DNA from: Akkermansia sp.
Lineage (GTDB): Bacteria; Verrucomicrobiota; Verrucomicrobiia; Verrucomicrobiales; Akkermansiaceae
Direction: 5' to 3'
Length of the DNA stretch: 37,514 nt
Assembly (NCBI GenBank): GCA_030531305.1
Contig: JAUNNT010000018.1
Coordinates: 1-37,514, forward strand
The notes beneath the pieces were generated by a model. It was given only the letters and a program-made list of their open reading frames with translations, was not told the DNA's origin and searched no databases. Both the position numbers and the translations under genes were made by a program. The first letter of the stretch is position 1, and each line of letters starts with the position of its first letter. Shown in pieces: positions 1 to 6,732 of the stretch.

Positions 1-817
1 TTTTCACGCGCCCGGTGCCCTGGCGGGCGCGGATGAGACGCAGGGTCTTCACTCCCAGCAGGGCGGGCAGCATGCTGGCGAAACGCAGGCGGAAGCCGCC
101 GAGGCGCCGCGCGTAGTCGATGCCGTCCGCCAGGTAGCGTTCGGCGCGGTCGGCCCACACGGCGGGGTCGGAGCAGAGGTATTGGCGGCCGCGTGCGGCG
201 TCCTCCTGCAAATCGCGCAGGATGTTGACGAGCTGCAGGCCCTTGCCGTAGCGCACGGCGGCCCGGCACATGATTTCCACCCTTGCGGCGGGGCAGAAGG
301 CGTCGCCCAGCGCCTCGCGGCCGAGGCGGGTCCAGAACTCGCCCACGCAGCCGGCCACGCGGTGGGCGTAGAGGTCGGTCATGGCGTCGTCCGCCACGGC
401 GGTGCAGTCTGGGGTGAAGTAGGTGAGGTCCCAGAGCTGGCCCTCGATGATGGTGGCGAGGACGCCGCGGATGAGCTCGCGCTGGCCCTCGGGGGCGGCG
501 GCCAGCTCCTGCAGCAGCTGCGGGAAGCGTCGCAGCAGCTCGGCCTCCGCGGGTTTGTCCTGCGCGGGGGCGAGGCGGTCCGCCAGGGTTTGGCAGAGGG
601 CGGCGGAGTCCTCCTCCCCGTCCCCGGCAATGGTGCTCGCCATGCGGCGCAGGGCGTCCGCGCGCTCCTGCACGGCGGCGGTGGAGGTGTCGGCCACGCT
701 GTCGGTGGCGCGGGCGAGCATGTAGGCCAGGGCCACGGCGTCCCGCATGGCGGGCGGCAGCCACGCCATGCTCAGGTAGAACGAGCGGGAAACGCGCTTG
801 AGCAGCTCGCGGTCCAT
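1..817 (-). CDS. Squalene/phytoene synthase family protein (3' end beyond window)
   Basis: Likely head-to-head prenyl transferase, joining two prenyl diphosphates to make squalene or phytoene for hopanoid or carotenoid synthesis. Reading the minus strand from the ATG at 817 gives 272 codons with no stop before the window edge. The protein opens with SRSFYLSMAWLP, a typical start for this family. The first Asp-rich motif is ARATDSVADT near residue 38, and the second is in LQLVNILRDLQEDAARGRQY around residues 190-210, matching the NIxRDxxEDxxxGRxYxP signature. Those Asp clusters bind the diphosphate-Mg groups in known family members. The start lies 8 bases after the ruvA stop, so the gene is probably co-transcribed with ruvA. 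No Shine-Dalgarno is seen. Whether the product is squalene, phytoene or an intermediate (HpnC/HpnD types) cannot be told from this fragment. Confidence 0.88.
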   Translation of the reverse strand, partial: MDRELLKRVSRSFYLSMAWLPPAMRDAVALAYMLARATDSVADTSTAAVQERADALRRMASTIAGDGEEDSAALCQTLADRLAPAQDKPAEAELLRRFPQLLQELAAAPEGQRELIRGVLATIIEGQLWDLTYFTPDCTAVADDAMTDLYAHRVAGCVGEFWTRLGREALGDAFCPAARVEIMCRAAVRYGKGLQLVNILRDLQEDAARGRQYLCSDPAVWADRAERYLADGIDYARRLGGFRLRFASMLPALLGVKTLRLIRARQGTGRVK

Positions 818-825
818 GGATTGAA

Positions 826-1419
826 TCAGCTGAGGTGCCGCAGCGCGCCGCGGATCAATTCGTCGGTCTCCGCCTGCGGGTTGTCCTTCACGAGGTTGGC
901 GATGGTCTTGCGGGCGTCCACCTGCTTGAATCCGAGAGCGACGAGTGCGAGCTCGGCATCCGCGGCGGCCTGTGTGGTGGTGCCCTGCTGCTGGGCCTCC
1001 CAGGTGGAGGCGAGGCCGACCTTGTCCTTGAGCTCCAGGATGATGCGCTCGGCGGTGCGCTTGCCCACACCCTTGGCGCGCGCGATGGCGTGGACGTCGC
1101 CGTTGACGACGGCGGCCTTGAAGGTGTTGACGTTCAGGCCGCTGAGGATGGAGATGGCGGTGGCGGGGCCGATGCCGCTCACGCGGTCGATGAGCAGGCG
1201 GAAGATATCCCGCTCCGCATCCGTGGCGAAACCGTAGAGCACCTGGGCGTTCTCGCGCACGTGCATGTGGATCTTCAATTTGACGGGCTGCCCCTCCATG
1301 GGGTTGAGGGCGTCAAAGGTGGAGAGCGGCACCTGGACCTCGTAGCCCACGCCGTTGACATCCACCACCAGGCACTGCGGCATGGCCTCCGCAACTGTTC
1401 CTCGCAAGAATGAAATCAT
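826..1419 (-). CDS. ruvA: Holliday junction branch migration protein RuvA
   Basis: RuvA binds four-way DNA junctions as a tetramer and loads the RuvB motor during recombinational repair. The 197-residue protein has the usual length and the family start MISFLRGTV. The N-terminal OB-fold region (about 1-65) contains VDVNGVGYEV and LYGF. Two helix-hairpin-helix segments follow: LIDRVSGIGPATAISILS near residue 75 and AIARAKGVGKRTAERIILEL near 110. The C-terminal domain III, which contacts RuvB, spans about 150-197 (ALVALGF, then LIRGALRHLS). The promoter at 1432-1459 places transcription just upstream of this ATG. ruvB and ruvC are not adjacent; the downstream neighbour is the prenyl synthase gene. 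Confidence 0.96.
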   Translation of the reverse strand: MISFLRGTVAEAMPQCLVVDVNGVGYEVQVPLSTFDALNPMEGQPVKLKIHMHVRENAQVLYGFATDAERDIFRLLIDRVSGIGPATAISILSGLNVNTFKAAVVNGDVHAIARAKGVGKRTAERIILELKDKVGLASTWEAQQQGTTTQAAADAELALVALGFKQVDARKTIANLVKDNPQAETDELIRGALRHLS

Positions 1420-1431
1420 GGATATGGTGGC

Positions 1432-1459
1432 ATTATAGCGCAGGGGCGCGCGCGTGCAA
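1432..1459 (-). promoter_or_regulatory. Sigma-70-type promoter of ruvA
   Basis: On the minus strand a -35 TTGCAC (1459-1454), a 16-base spacer and a perfect -10 TATAAT (1437-1432) end 12 bases before the ruvA ATG. The predicted RNA leader is only about 6 bases. It sits back to back with the plus-strand promoter at 1483-1510. Confidence 0.75.
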
Positions 1460-1482
1460 GAAAAAACGGGCGGTGAATTGGC

Positions 1483-1510
1483 TTGAACCGGGCGCGGGTT
1501 CTGCTAGAAT
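1483..1510 (+). promoter_or_regulatory. Sigma-70-type promoter of the small lipoprotein gene
   Basis: TTGAAC (1483-1488), a 16-base spacer and TAGAAT (1505-1510) lie 20 bases before the ATG at 1531. The in-frame TTG at 1483 is therefore the -35 box, which argues against a longer reading frame starting there. Confidence 0.65.
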
Positions 1511-1530
1511 GTGGGGCGTTGCCGATTGCC

Positions 1531-1989
1531 ATGAAAACGACAATAGCCAGAATAGCATTGCTTGCCGCCGCCGGATTCACGCTCGCCGCCTGCCAGCAGG
1601 GAAACGGCGCACTCAGCCAGGGTGCCGTGCGCGCCACGCTCGCCGCCAACACCCTGATGGTCACGCCCTCTGAGCCATACTGGCTGCAGGAGGAAGGGCA
1701 GCGGCACAAGCTCACGGATGCCCAGCGCACGCAGCTGCGCACCCTGCTCAAGAATGCCCGGGTGCGCGAGGTGCCCGACTCCATGTACCGCTCCGCAGAG
1801 GAGGGCAACCGCTATGATTCCTCCAACATGATTTTCTACATCTACGGCAGCAACGCCCAGTGCCTCGGCGCACGCGTGGTGGGCCAGCGCGTGATGCTGG
1901 ACGACCTGCAGCTGGATGTCGCCACGCAGCAGAAGATCTACACGCTGCTCAAGCCGCAGCTCGTCAAACTCTTCAAGAAACTGCCCTGA
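1531..1989 (+). CDS. Small lipoprotein of unknown function
   Basis: A 152-residue protein with a clear lipoprotein signal: MKTTIARIAL, a hydrophobic stretch, then the lipobox LAAC with the cysteine near residue 20. It should be lipid-anchored on the periplasmic side. The mature part is short and mixed in character (for example WLQEEGQRHKLTDAQRTQL, then SSNMIFYIYGSNAQCLG). I do not recognise the family. The ATG at 1531 is preferred because it directly opens the signal peptide and lies downstream of the predicted promoter. The stop codon overlaps the start of the acyltransferase gene (TGATG), so the two are probably translated together. A link to envelope modification is only suggested by this coupling. 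Confidence 0.82.
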   Translation: MKTTIARIALLAAAGFTLAACQQGNGALSQGAVRATLAANTLMVTPSEPYWLQEEGQRHKLTDAQRTQLRTLLKNARVREVPDSMYRSAEEGNRYDSSNMIFYIYGSNAQCLGARVVGQRVMLDDLQLDVATQQKIYTLLKPQLVKLFKKLP

Positions 1990-2549
1990 TGCCGCAGCAG
2001 GCCCCACCCTGGGAGCCGCTGGATGCCGCGGCCGCCAGCCTCTCCCGCATGCAGGCGGACATCCGCGGCACGGTGCATCCGCAGGCCACCGTGCGCGGCA
2101 CGCTGCAGCTGGGCGAGGGCTCGTGCATCCTGCCCGGCACGGTCATCGACGGCCAGGTGCGCATCGGCCGCAACTGCACCGTCGGCCCGCACGCGTATGT
2201 GCGCGGGAACACCCTGATTGAGGACGACTGCCACATCGGCCACGCCGTGGAGGTGAAGAGCAGCATCATCCGTCGCGGCACGCACATCGCGCACCTCTCC
2301 TACGTGGGGGATTCCATCCTGGAGGAGGACGTGAACCTGGGCGGCGGGTGCATCTGCAGCAATTTCCGGCACGATGCCGCCAACATCCGCATGCCGCACA
2401 ACGGCGTGCTCACCGACAGCGGACGCAACAAGCTCGGCTGCGTCATCGGCGCCCACTCCCGCATCGGCTGCAACTGCACCATCCTGCCGTGGCGCGTGCT
2501 GCCGCCGCACACCGCCACCGCCCCCGGAACCGTGGTTTCCCGCCCTTGA
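1989..2549 (+). CDS. Hexapeptide-repeat acyltransferase similar to the GlmU C-terminal domain
   Basis: A 186-residue left-handed beta-helix protein built of hexapeptide repeats such as VHPQATVRGTLQLG and VRIGRNCTVGPHAYVRG. The central segment AVEVKSSIIRRGTHIAHLSY followed by VGDSILEEDVNLGGGC strongly recalls the acetyltransferase half of GlmU, where the VEVK, H-L-Y-G-D and N-G-G elements form the acceptor and CoA sites. It lacks the N-terminal uridylyltransferase domain, so it is a stand-alone transferase-like protein rather than GlmU itself. Its substrate is probably a nucleotide-sugar or sugar-phosphate, which is inference. The start ATG overlaps the stop of the lipoprotein gene. Downstream there is no clear terminator; the palindromic repeat region begins about 45 bases later. 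Confidence 0.85.
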   Translation: MPQQAPPWEPLDAAAASLSRMQADIRGTVHPQATVRGTLQLGEGSCILPGTVIDGQVRIGRNCTVGPHAYVRGNTLIEDDCHIGHAVEVKSSIIRRGTHIAHLSYVGDSILEEDVNLGGGCICSNFRHDAANIRMPHNGVLTDSGRNKLGCVIGAHSRIGCNCTILPWRVLPPHTATAPGTVVSRP

Positions 2550-2739
2550 ATGCGGGGGAATGGGTTTGGGGGATGGCAAGATTTTGCCGCGCGGAGAGCT
2601 GCAGGCGTTGGTGCCCCGAACCACCCCGGCAAGCGGGGTTATGGGGATTGGTAGGCATGCGGGGACACCCCACAGGTTGACACCATGTGGCTACATATAA
2701 GATTGCGCCGCCCCCTTCGGGTGGGGCGCCTGTATTCAG

Positions 2740-2757
2740 CCGCGCCATCCGGCGCGG
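2740..2757. repeat. Short hairpin CCGCGCC-ATCC-GGCGCGG
   Basis: Perfect 7-bp arms with loop ATCC. The same arms recur at 11719-11736 (loop GAAT) and 18318-18335 (loop GTTA), so the stem is kept while the loop changes. Confidence 0.8.
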
Positions 2758-2767
2758 TTGCGGGTGA

Positions 2768-2796
2768 GTTTCATCTGGCAACATGCCAGATGAAAC
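2768..2796. repeat. 13-bp perfect palindrome, module GTTTCATCTGGCA
   Basis: GTTTCATCTGGCA, loop ACA, then TGCCAGATGAAAC. Both arms recur unchanged at 11680-11708 with loop GGA. The identity of 26 arm bases about 9 kb apart points to a dispersed repeat rather than a local terminator; no T-tract follows. Confidence 0.85.
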
Positions 2797-2890
2797 ATGA
2801 TACCACGCGCCGACAAGCGCGCTAACATTGAACCCCACGCTGCCGCAGGCAGGGGGCGGTGTTCTCCTATGCGTAGCCACATGGTGTCAA

Positions 2891-2974
2891 AGCAGCTGAC
2901 GGCTGTAAGGCTGATTGGACAAACCGCGCAGCGGTTTGCCCCGAAGGGGTGAGGGCGCGTGAGGCGCGCCCGAA
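2891..2974. repeat. 84-bp hairpin cluster inserted into repeat copy 2, flanked by TCAA
   Basis: Copy 2 is interrupted relative to copy 1 exactly here, and TCAA appears on both sides (2887-2890 and 2975-2978) where copy 1 has it once. Inside are four hairpins in a row: CAGC/GCTG, AAACCGC-GCA-GCGGTTT, CCCC-GAA-GGGG and GGGCGCG-TGAGG-CGCGCCC. This looks like insertion of a small palindromic element with a 4-bp target duplication. Confidence 0.65.
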
Positions 2975-3166
2975 TCAACCTGTGGGGTGTCCCCCTTTGC
3001 ATGCCAATTCCCATAACTCCGCCCGTCAGGGCCGGAGTGGTTCGAGGCACCAAGGGTTGCATCTCTCATGTCCCCGTTGGCACCAACCATTGCATACCCA
3101 AAGGCAGCGCTGAATCGTAAAATCCGGCACAGTGCCAGATTTTTCACCTCGGCGTGAAGAAAAAGC

Positions 3167-3195
3167 TTGAATGGTGCGGGGAATTGTGCTAAAGA
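3167..3195 (+). promoter_or_regulatory. Candidate promoter of the outer-membrane barrel gene
   Basis: TTGAAT (3167-3172), a 17-base spacer and TAAAGA (3190-3195) precede the ATG at 3206. The Shine-Dalgarno-like AGAGGAAA (3193-3200) overlaps the -10, so if this promoter is used the leader would be too short to keep the ribosome site. Only one of the two signals may be real. Confidence 0.4.
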
Positions 3196-3205
3196 GGAAA
3201 CGTCT

Positions 3206-3811
3206 ATGAAAAAAGTTCTTTCTACATTGACCATCCTGGCAGGCCTTGCAGGCGTTGCCAGCGCCGCCCCGTACGTGCTCCCGGAAAACCAGCCCGGTGC
3301 CCACACCGGCTATGACTGGACGCCCGTGTACAGCATCGACGCCCTCTACGCCATCGGCGACGAGGACTACATGCCCGACATGTGGGGCGCCCGCCTGGGC
3401 TTCAACCTGTACTCCATGCAGCGCGCCTCCGTGCGCCACCAGTTCTCGCTGAACGCGGCCTACATGGCGGGTGAGAAGAAGTACACGGGGTACAAGGACG
3501 ATATGTACGCGCTGCCCATCACCTTTGGCTACCACCTGCACCTGGCACTCAGCGACGAGGTTTCCTTCTTCCTGGGCGGCCGTGCGGGCTACTCCATCGG
3601 CGAGTCCGAGTACAAGGGCTCCTGGTACAAGGAGACGTACGACACGAACGGCTTCACGTTCGGCGTGGGTTGCGGATTCCAGGTGCAGTGCAGCGACGCC
3701 GTGTACGTGCGCCTGGGCTACGAGTTCGGCCGCACCTATATCGACAACCACGATGTGAAGGACAACTACGGCCAGCACACCATCTCCCTGGGTGTGGGCT
3801 GCTGGTTCTAA
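3206..3811 (+). CDS. Outer-membrane beta-barrel protein (porin-like, OmpA/opacity type)
   Basis: A 201-residue exported protein. The signal peptide is MKKVLSTLTILAGLAGVASA, cleaved before or after the following Ala. The mature part alternates polar and aromatic residues in short strands (GARLGFNLYSM, FSLNAAYMAG, LPITFGYHLHLAL, FFLGGRAGYSIG, YVRLGYEFGRTY) and ends ISLGVGCWF with a terminal Phe, as is usual for beta-barrels recognised by the BAM machinery. An eight-stranded barrel fits the length. It is the only gene here with a good purine-rich ribosome site (AGAGGAAA, 6 bases before the ATG), which also fixes the start. The function beyond an outer-membrane structural or adhesive role is unknown. 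A terminator follows at once. Confidence 0.85.
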   Translation: MKKVLSTLTILAGLAGVASAAPYVLPENQPGAHTGYDWTPVYSIDALYAIGDEDYMPDMWGARLGFNLYSMQRASVRHQFSLNAAYMAGEKKYTGYKDDMYALPITFGYHLHLALSDEVSFFLGGRAGYSIGESEYKGSWYKETYDTNGFTFGVGCGFQVQCSDAVYVRLGYEFGRTYIDNHDVKDNYGQHTISLGVGCWF

Positions 3812-3838
3812 TACCTCGAAAACAACCTTAACCGGAAC

Positions 3839-3870
3839 GGGGCGACCGCAAGGCCGCCCCGCTTCGTTTT
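3839..3870 (+). terminator. Rho-independent terminator between the barrel gene and acnA
   Basis: GGGGCG-A-CC, loop GCAA, then GG-C-CGCCCC (3839-3860) is followed by a T-rich run on the plus strand. It lies between two convergent genes and may serve both, though the plus-strand T-tract is the better one. Confidence 0.7.
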
Positions 3871-3882
3871 CTGTGCCTGCGC

Positions 3883-6603
3883 TCAGCAGTAGCGGCGCAG
3901 CACGTATTGCAGGATGCCGCCCGCGCGGAGGTATTCCAGCTCCATGGGAGTGTCCACGCGCACGGTGAGCGGCAGCTCGAACGCGGGCGCGCCCGCCGGC
4001 TGCACATGCAGGGTGGCCTTGCCGCGCGGGGCCAGCGCCGCGCCCAGCCCGGTGATGGAGAAGGTGGCGTCCGCCAGGTCCTTCACGCGGTCGTAGTCTG
4101 CGGGGTTCTCAAAGTTGAGGGGCAGGATGCCCATGCCGATGAGGTTGCTGCGGTGGATGCGCTCAAAGCTCTTGGTGACGACGGCGCGCACGCCGAGCAG
4201 GGCGGTACCCTTGGCGGCCCAGTCTCGGCTGGAGCCCATGCCGTAGTCCTCCCCGGCGATGATGATGGCGGGCGTGCCGTCCTGCATGTACGCCATGCCC
4301 GCATCATAGATGAACGCGGGCGTGCCGGCAGGCGCGGTGATGTCCACATCCGGCGCGGGCAGCTCCCGCTTGCCGAAGTAGAGTGTGTAGCCGCCCTCCA
4401 CGCCGGGGGTCATGCGGTTCTTGATGCGCACGTTGGCGAAGGTGCCGCGCACCATGACGAGGTCGTTTCCGCGGCGCGAGCCGTAGGTGTTGAAATCCCT
4501 CTGCTGCACGCCGAGCGAGGCGAGGAAGCGGCCTGCCGGGGCCGTGGGCTTGATGGCGCCTGCGGGTGAGATGTGGTCGGTGGTCACGCTGTCGCCGAAG
4601 ATGCCAAGGGCGCGCGCGCCGGTGATGTCCTGCACATCGTGCGGCTCCTTGGAGAAGGAGTCGAAGAACGGCGGGCGGTGGATGTAGGTGGAATCCGCGT
4701 TCCAGGCGAAGGTGGCGCCCTGCGGCGCGGCCACGCCGTCCCACTGCGCCACGTGCTCCGCGTAGGAGGCGCGGTAGTCCTGCGGCGCGGCGGTGCGCGC
4801 CTGCGCGGCGGCCACCTCGCCGGAGGTCGGCCAGATGTCGCGCAGGTACACGGGATGGCCGTCCGCCGCGGTGCCCAGAGGCTCGCGCTCCATGTCGATA
4901 TCCACGCGGCCGGCCAGCGCGAAGGCGATCACCAGCGGGGGCGACATGAGGAAGTTTGCTTTCACGGAGGGGTGGATGCGGGCCTCGAAGTTGCGGTTGC
5001 CGGAGAGCACGGAGCAGGAGACGAGCCCGTGTTCCGCCACGGCCTGCTCCAGCTGCGGGTTGAGCGGGCCTGAGTTGCCGATGCAGGTGGTGCAGCCGAA
5101 GCCCACGATGGAGAAGCCGATAGCGTCCAGCGCATCGGTGAGCCCGTTGTTGGCGAAGTAGCGGGTGGCGATGCGGGAGCCGGGCGCCATGCTGGTTTTC
5201 ACGTGCGCGGGTACGCGCAGGCCGAGCGCGGCGGCCTTCTGCGCCAGCAGCCCGGCGGCGAGCATGAGCCCCTCGTTGCTGGTGTTGGTGCAGCTGGTGA
5301 TGGCCGCCACCAGGATGGAGCCGTCCGTCAGTTCCACCTCATGCGCGGTGTCGGCATCCGGGTTTCCGGCGTCGCCGTGCATGGTCACCTTCACGGCATC
5401 CGCGCGCTGTGCGCGGCCGTATGTTTCCTTGCATATTTCTGCAAAACTCCCTTTCAATTCCGCGAGGGCGATGTGGTCCTGCGGGCGCTTGGGGCCCGCC
5501 ACCGCGGGCACGATTCCCGCCAAATCCAGCTCCAGCACGGCGGAGTAGTCGATTTCCCCCGCCTGCGGCATGCCGAAGAGCCCCTGCGCCTTGAGGTACG
5601 CCACGCAGGTGTCCACCTGTTGCGGCGTGCGCCCGGTGGCGCGCAGGTACTCTGCGCTCACGTCGTCGAAGGGGAAGAAACCCATGGTGGCGCCGTATTC
5701 CGGGGCCATGTTGGCCACGGTGGCGCGGTCCGGCAGCGAGAGCGCCGCCGCGCCATCCCCGAAGAATTCCACAAACTTGCCCACCACGCCGTGCTTGCGC
5801 AGCATGCGCGTGACGTGCAGCGCCAAATCGGTGGCGGTCACGCCCTCCCGCAGCTTGCCGGTGAGGTGCACGCCCACCACATCCGGCGCCAGGAAGGTCA
5901 CCGGCTGGCCGAGCATGCCGGCTTCCGCCTCGATGCCGCCCACGCCCCAGGCCACGATACCCAGGCCGTTGATCATGGTGGTGTGGGAATCCGTGCCCAC
6001 CAGGGTGTCCGGGTAGTACACGCCGTTGTTTTCCATGACGCCGCGTGCCAAATGTTCCAAATTCACCTGGTGCACGATGCCGGTTCCGGGCGGCACCACG
6101 GAGAACGACTTGAAGGCCTGCTGCCCCCACTTCAGGAATTCATAGCGCTCGGTGTTGCGCTGGAACTCGCGCTCCAGGTTCTTGCGGTAGGCGGCGGGGA
6201 ATCCCGCCCAGTCCACCTGCACGGAGTGGTCCACCACCAAATCCACCGGAACCAGCGGCTCCATGGCCGCGGGGTCCGCACCCTGTTCCTGCACCGCGGC
6301 GCGCATGGCCGCCAAATCCACCAGCAGCGGCACACCCGTCAGGTCCTGCAGAATGATGCGCCCCACCGTGAACGGGATTTCAAAGTCGTGCGCCGCGCCC
6401 GCCTTCCACGAGGCCAGGTTCTCCACATCGCGCTCCGTCACACGCATGCCGTCGCAGTTGCGCAGCAGGCTCTCCAGCACAATGCGCAGGCTCACCGGCA
6501 TGCGCTTGATGCCGGGGTGGCCGCCCTCCGCCAACGCGGGCAGGGAGTACAACACACCCTCTCCGCCGCAGGCTGTCTCAAAGGTTCTCTTATAGTCTTT
6601 CAT
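3883..6603 (-). CDS. acnA: Aconitate hydratase A
   Basis: Interconverts citrate and isocitrate in the TCA cycle using a [4Fe-4S] cluster. The 906-residue protein has AcnA length and signature segments: DLTGVPLLVDLAAMR, PVDLVVDHSVQVD, FLKWGQQAFKSFSVVPPGTG, DTLVGTDSHTTMINGLG and KHGVVGKFVEFFG. The cluster cysteines sit in ITSCTNTSN (near residue 437) and GCTTCIGNSG (near 503 and 506), the positions expected for AcnA. The C-terminal swivel domain carries GSSRDWAAKGTALLGVRAV. I chose the ATG at 6603 because the longer frame starts at a TTG that is part of the -35 box. The gene is transcribed alone. AcnA can also bind mRNA when it loses its cluster, but nothing in this sequence tests that. Confidence 0.97.
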   Translation of the reverse strand: MKDYKRTFETACGGEGVLYSLPALAEGGHPGIKRMPVSLRIVLESLLRNCDGMRVTERDVENLASWKAGAAHDFEIPFTVGRIILQDLTGVPLLVDLAAMRAAVQEQGADPAAMEPLVPVDLVVDHSVQVDWAGFPAAYRKNLEREFQRNTERYEFLKWGQQAFKSFSVVPPGTGIVHQVNLEHLARGVMENNGVYYPDTLVGTDSHTTMINGLGIVAWGVGGIEAEAGMLGQPVTFLAPDVVGVHLTGKLREGVTATDLALHVTRMLRKHGVVGKFVEFFGDGAAALSLPDRATVANMAPEYGATMGFFPFDDVSAEYLRATGRTPQQVDTCVAYLKAQGLFGMPQAGEIDYSAVLELDLAGIVPAVAGPKRPQDHIALAELKGSFAEICKETYGRAQRADAVKVTMHGDAGNPDADTAHEVELTDGSILVAAITSCTNTSNEGLMLAAGLLAQKAAALGLRVPAHVKTSMAPGSRIATRYFANNGLTDALDAIGFSIVGFGCTTCIGNSGPLNPQLEQAVAEHGLVSCSVLSGNRNFEARIHPSVKANFLMSPPLVIAFALAGRVDIDMEREPLGTAADGHPVYLRDIWPTSGEVAAAQARTAAPQDYRASYAEHVAQWDGVAAPQGATFAWNADSTYIHRPPFFDSFSKEPHDVQDITGARALGIFGDSVTTDHISPAGAIKPTAPAGRFLASLGVQQRDFNTYGSRRGNDLVMVRGTFANVRIKNRMTPGVEGGYTLYFGKRELPAPDVDITAPAGTPAFIYDAGMAYMQDGTPAIIIAGEDYGMGSSRDWAAKGTALLGVRAVVTKSFERIHRSNLIGMGILPLNFENPADYDRVKDLADATFSITGLGAALAPRGKATLHVQPAGAPAFELPLTVRVDTPMELEYLRAGGILQYVLRRYC

Positions 6604-6621
6604 GAAGCAGGAAGTCCCGCG

Positions 6622-6649
6622 AGTATATATACATTTCCTCTCCAATCAA
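6622..6649 (-). promoter_or_regulatory. Sigma-70-type promoter of acnA
   Basis: TTGATT (6649-6644), a 16-base spacer and TATACT (6627-6622) end 18 bases before the ATG at 6603. The upstream in-frame TTG codon (6645-6643) overlaps this -35, so it lies upstream of the predicted RNA start. Confidence 0.7.
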
Positions 6650-6697
6650 GGGGAAAAGGCGTTTATGCCACAATTCGCGCGAAAACGCGCTTCCGCC

Positions 6698-6726
6698 TTG
6701 CCGCGCGCGCGGGGGTATGCTAGAAT
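6698..6726 (+). promoter_or_regulatory. Promoter of the binding-protein/phosphatase operon, predicted leaderless
   Basis: TTGCCG (6698-6703), a 17-base spacer and TAGAAT (6721-6726) end only 6 bases before the GTG start at 6733. Transcription would begin at or next to the start codon. Confidence 0.65.
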
Positions 6727-6732
6727 GCCGCC

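Larger units (their letters stand above)
2597..3065. repeat. Composite nested palindromic element (inverted pair of repeat copies 1 and 2)
   Basis: This fills the 656-base gap between genes. Copy 1 (2597-2694) reads forward and copy 2 (2873-3065) is its inverted counterpart. Perfect inverted matches include TTGACACCATGTGGCTAC (2677-2694 against 2873-2890) and GGGGACACCCCACAGGTTGA (2661-2680 against 2975-2994). The outer parts match imperfectly (GAACCAC, then CGGGGTTATGGGGATTGG in copy 1; CGGAGTTATGGGAATTGG in inverted copy 2). Between them are smaller hairpins, including those at 2740-2757 and 2768-2796. I see no coding potential; reading frames here are repeat artefacts. Confidence 0.85.

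Noticed and set aside
2590..3065. A CRISPR array as an explanation for repeated palindromes
   Set aside because: No regular direct repeats with unique spacers of equal size and no cas genes; the copies are inverted and modular.
2300..3306. Several minus-strand frames in the palindromic repeat region
   Set aside because: They share near-identical short peptides because the DNA is repeated, cross hairpins, and lack start signals.
6604..6645. An upstream TTG start for acnA, adding 14 residues
   Set aside because: The TTG is part of the predicted -35 box and lies upstream of the predicted RNA start; the ATG at 6603 matches the family's start.
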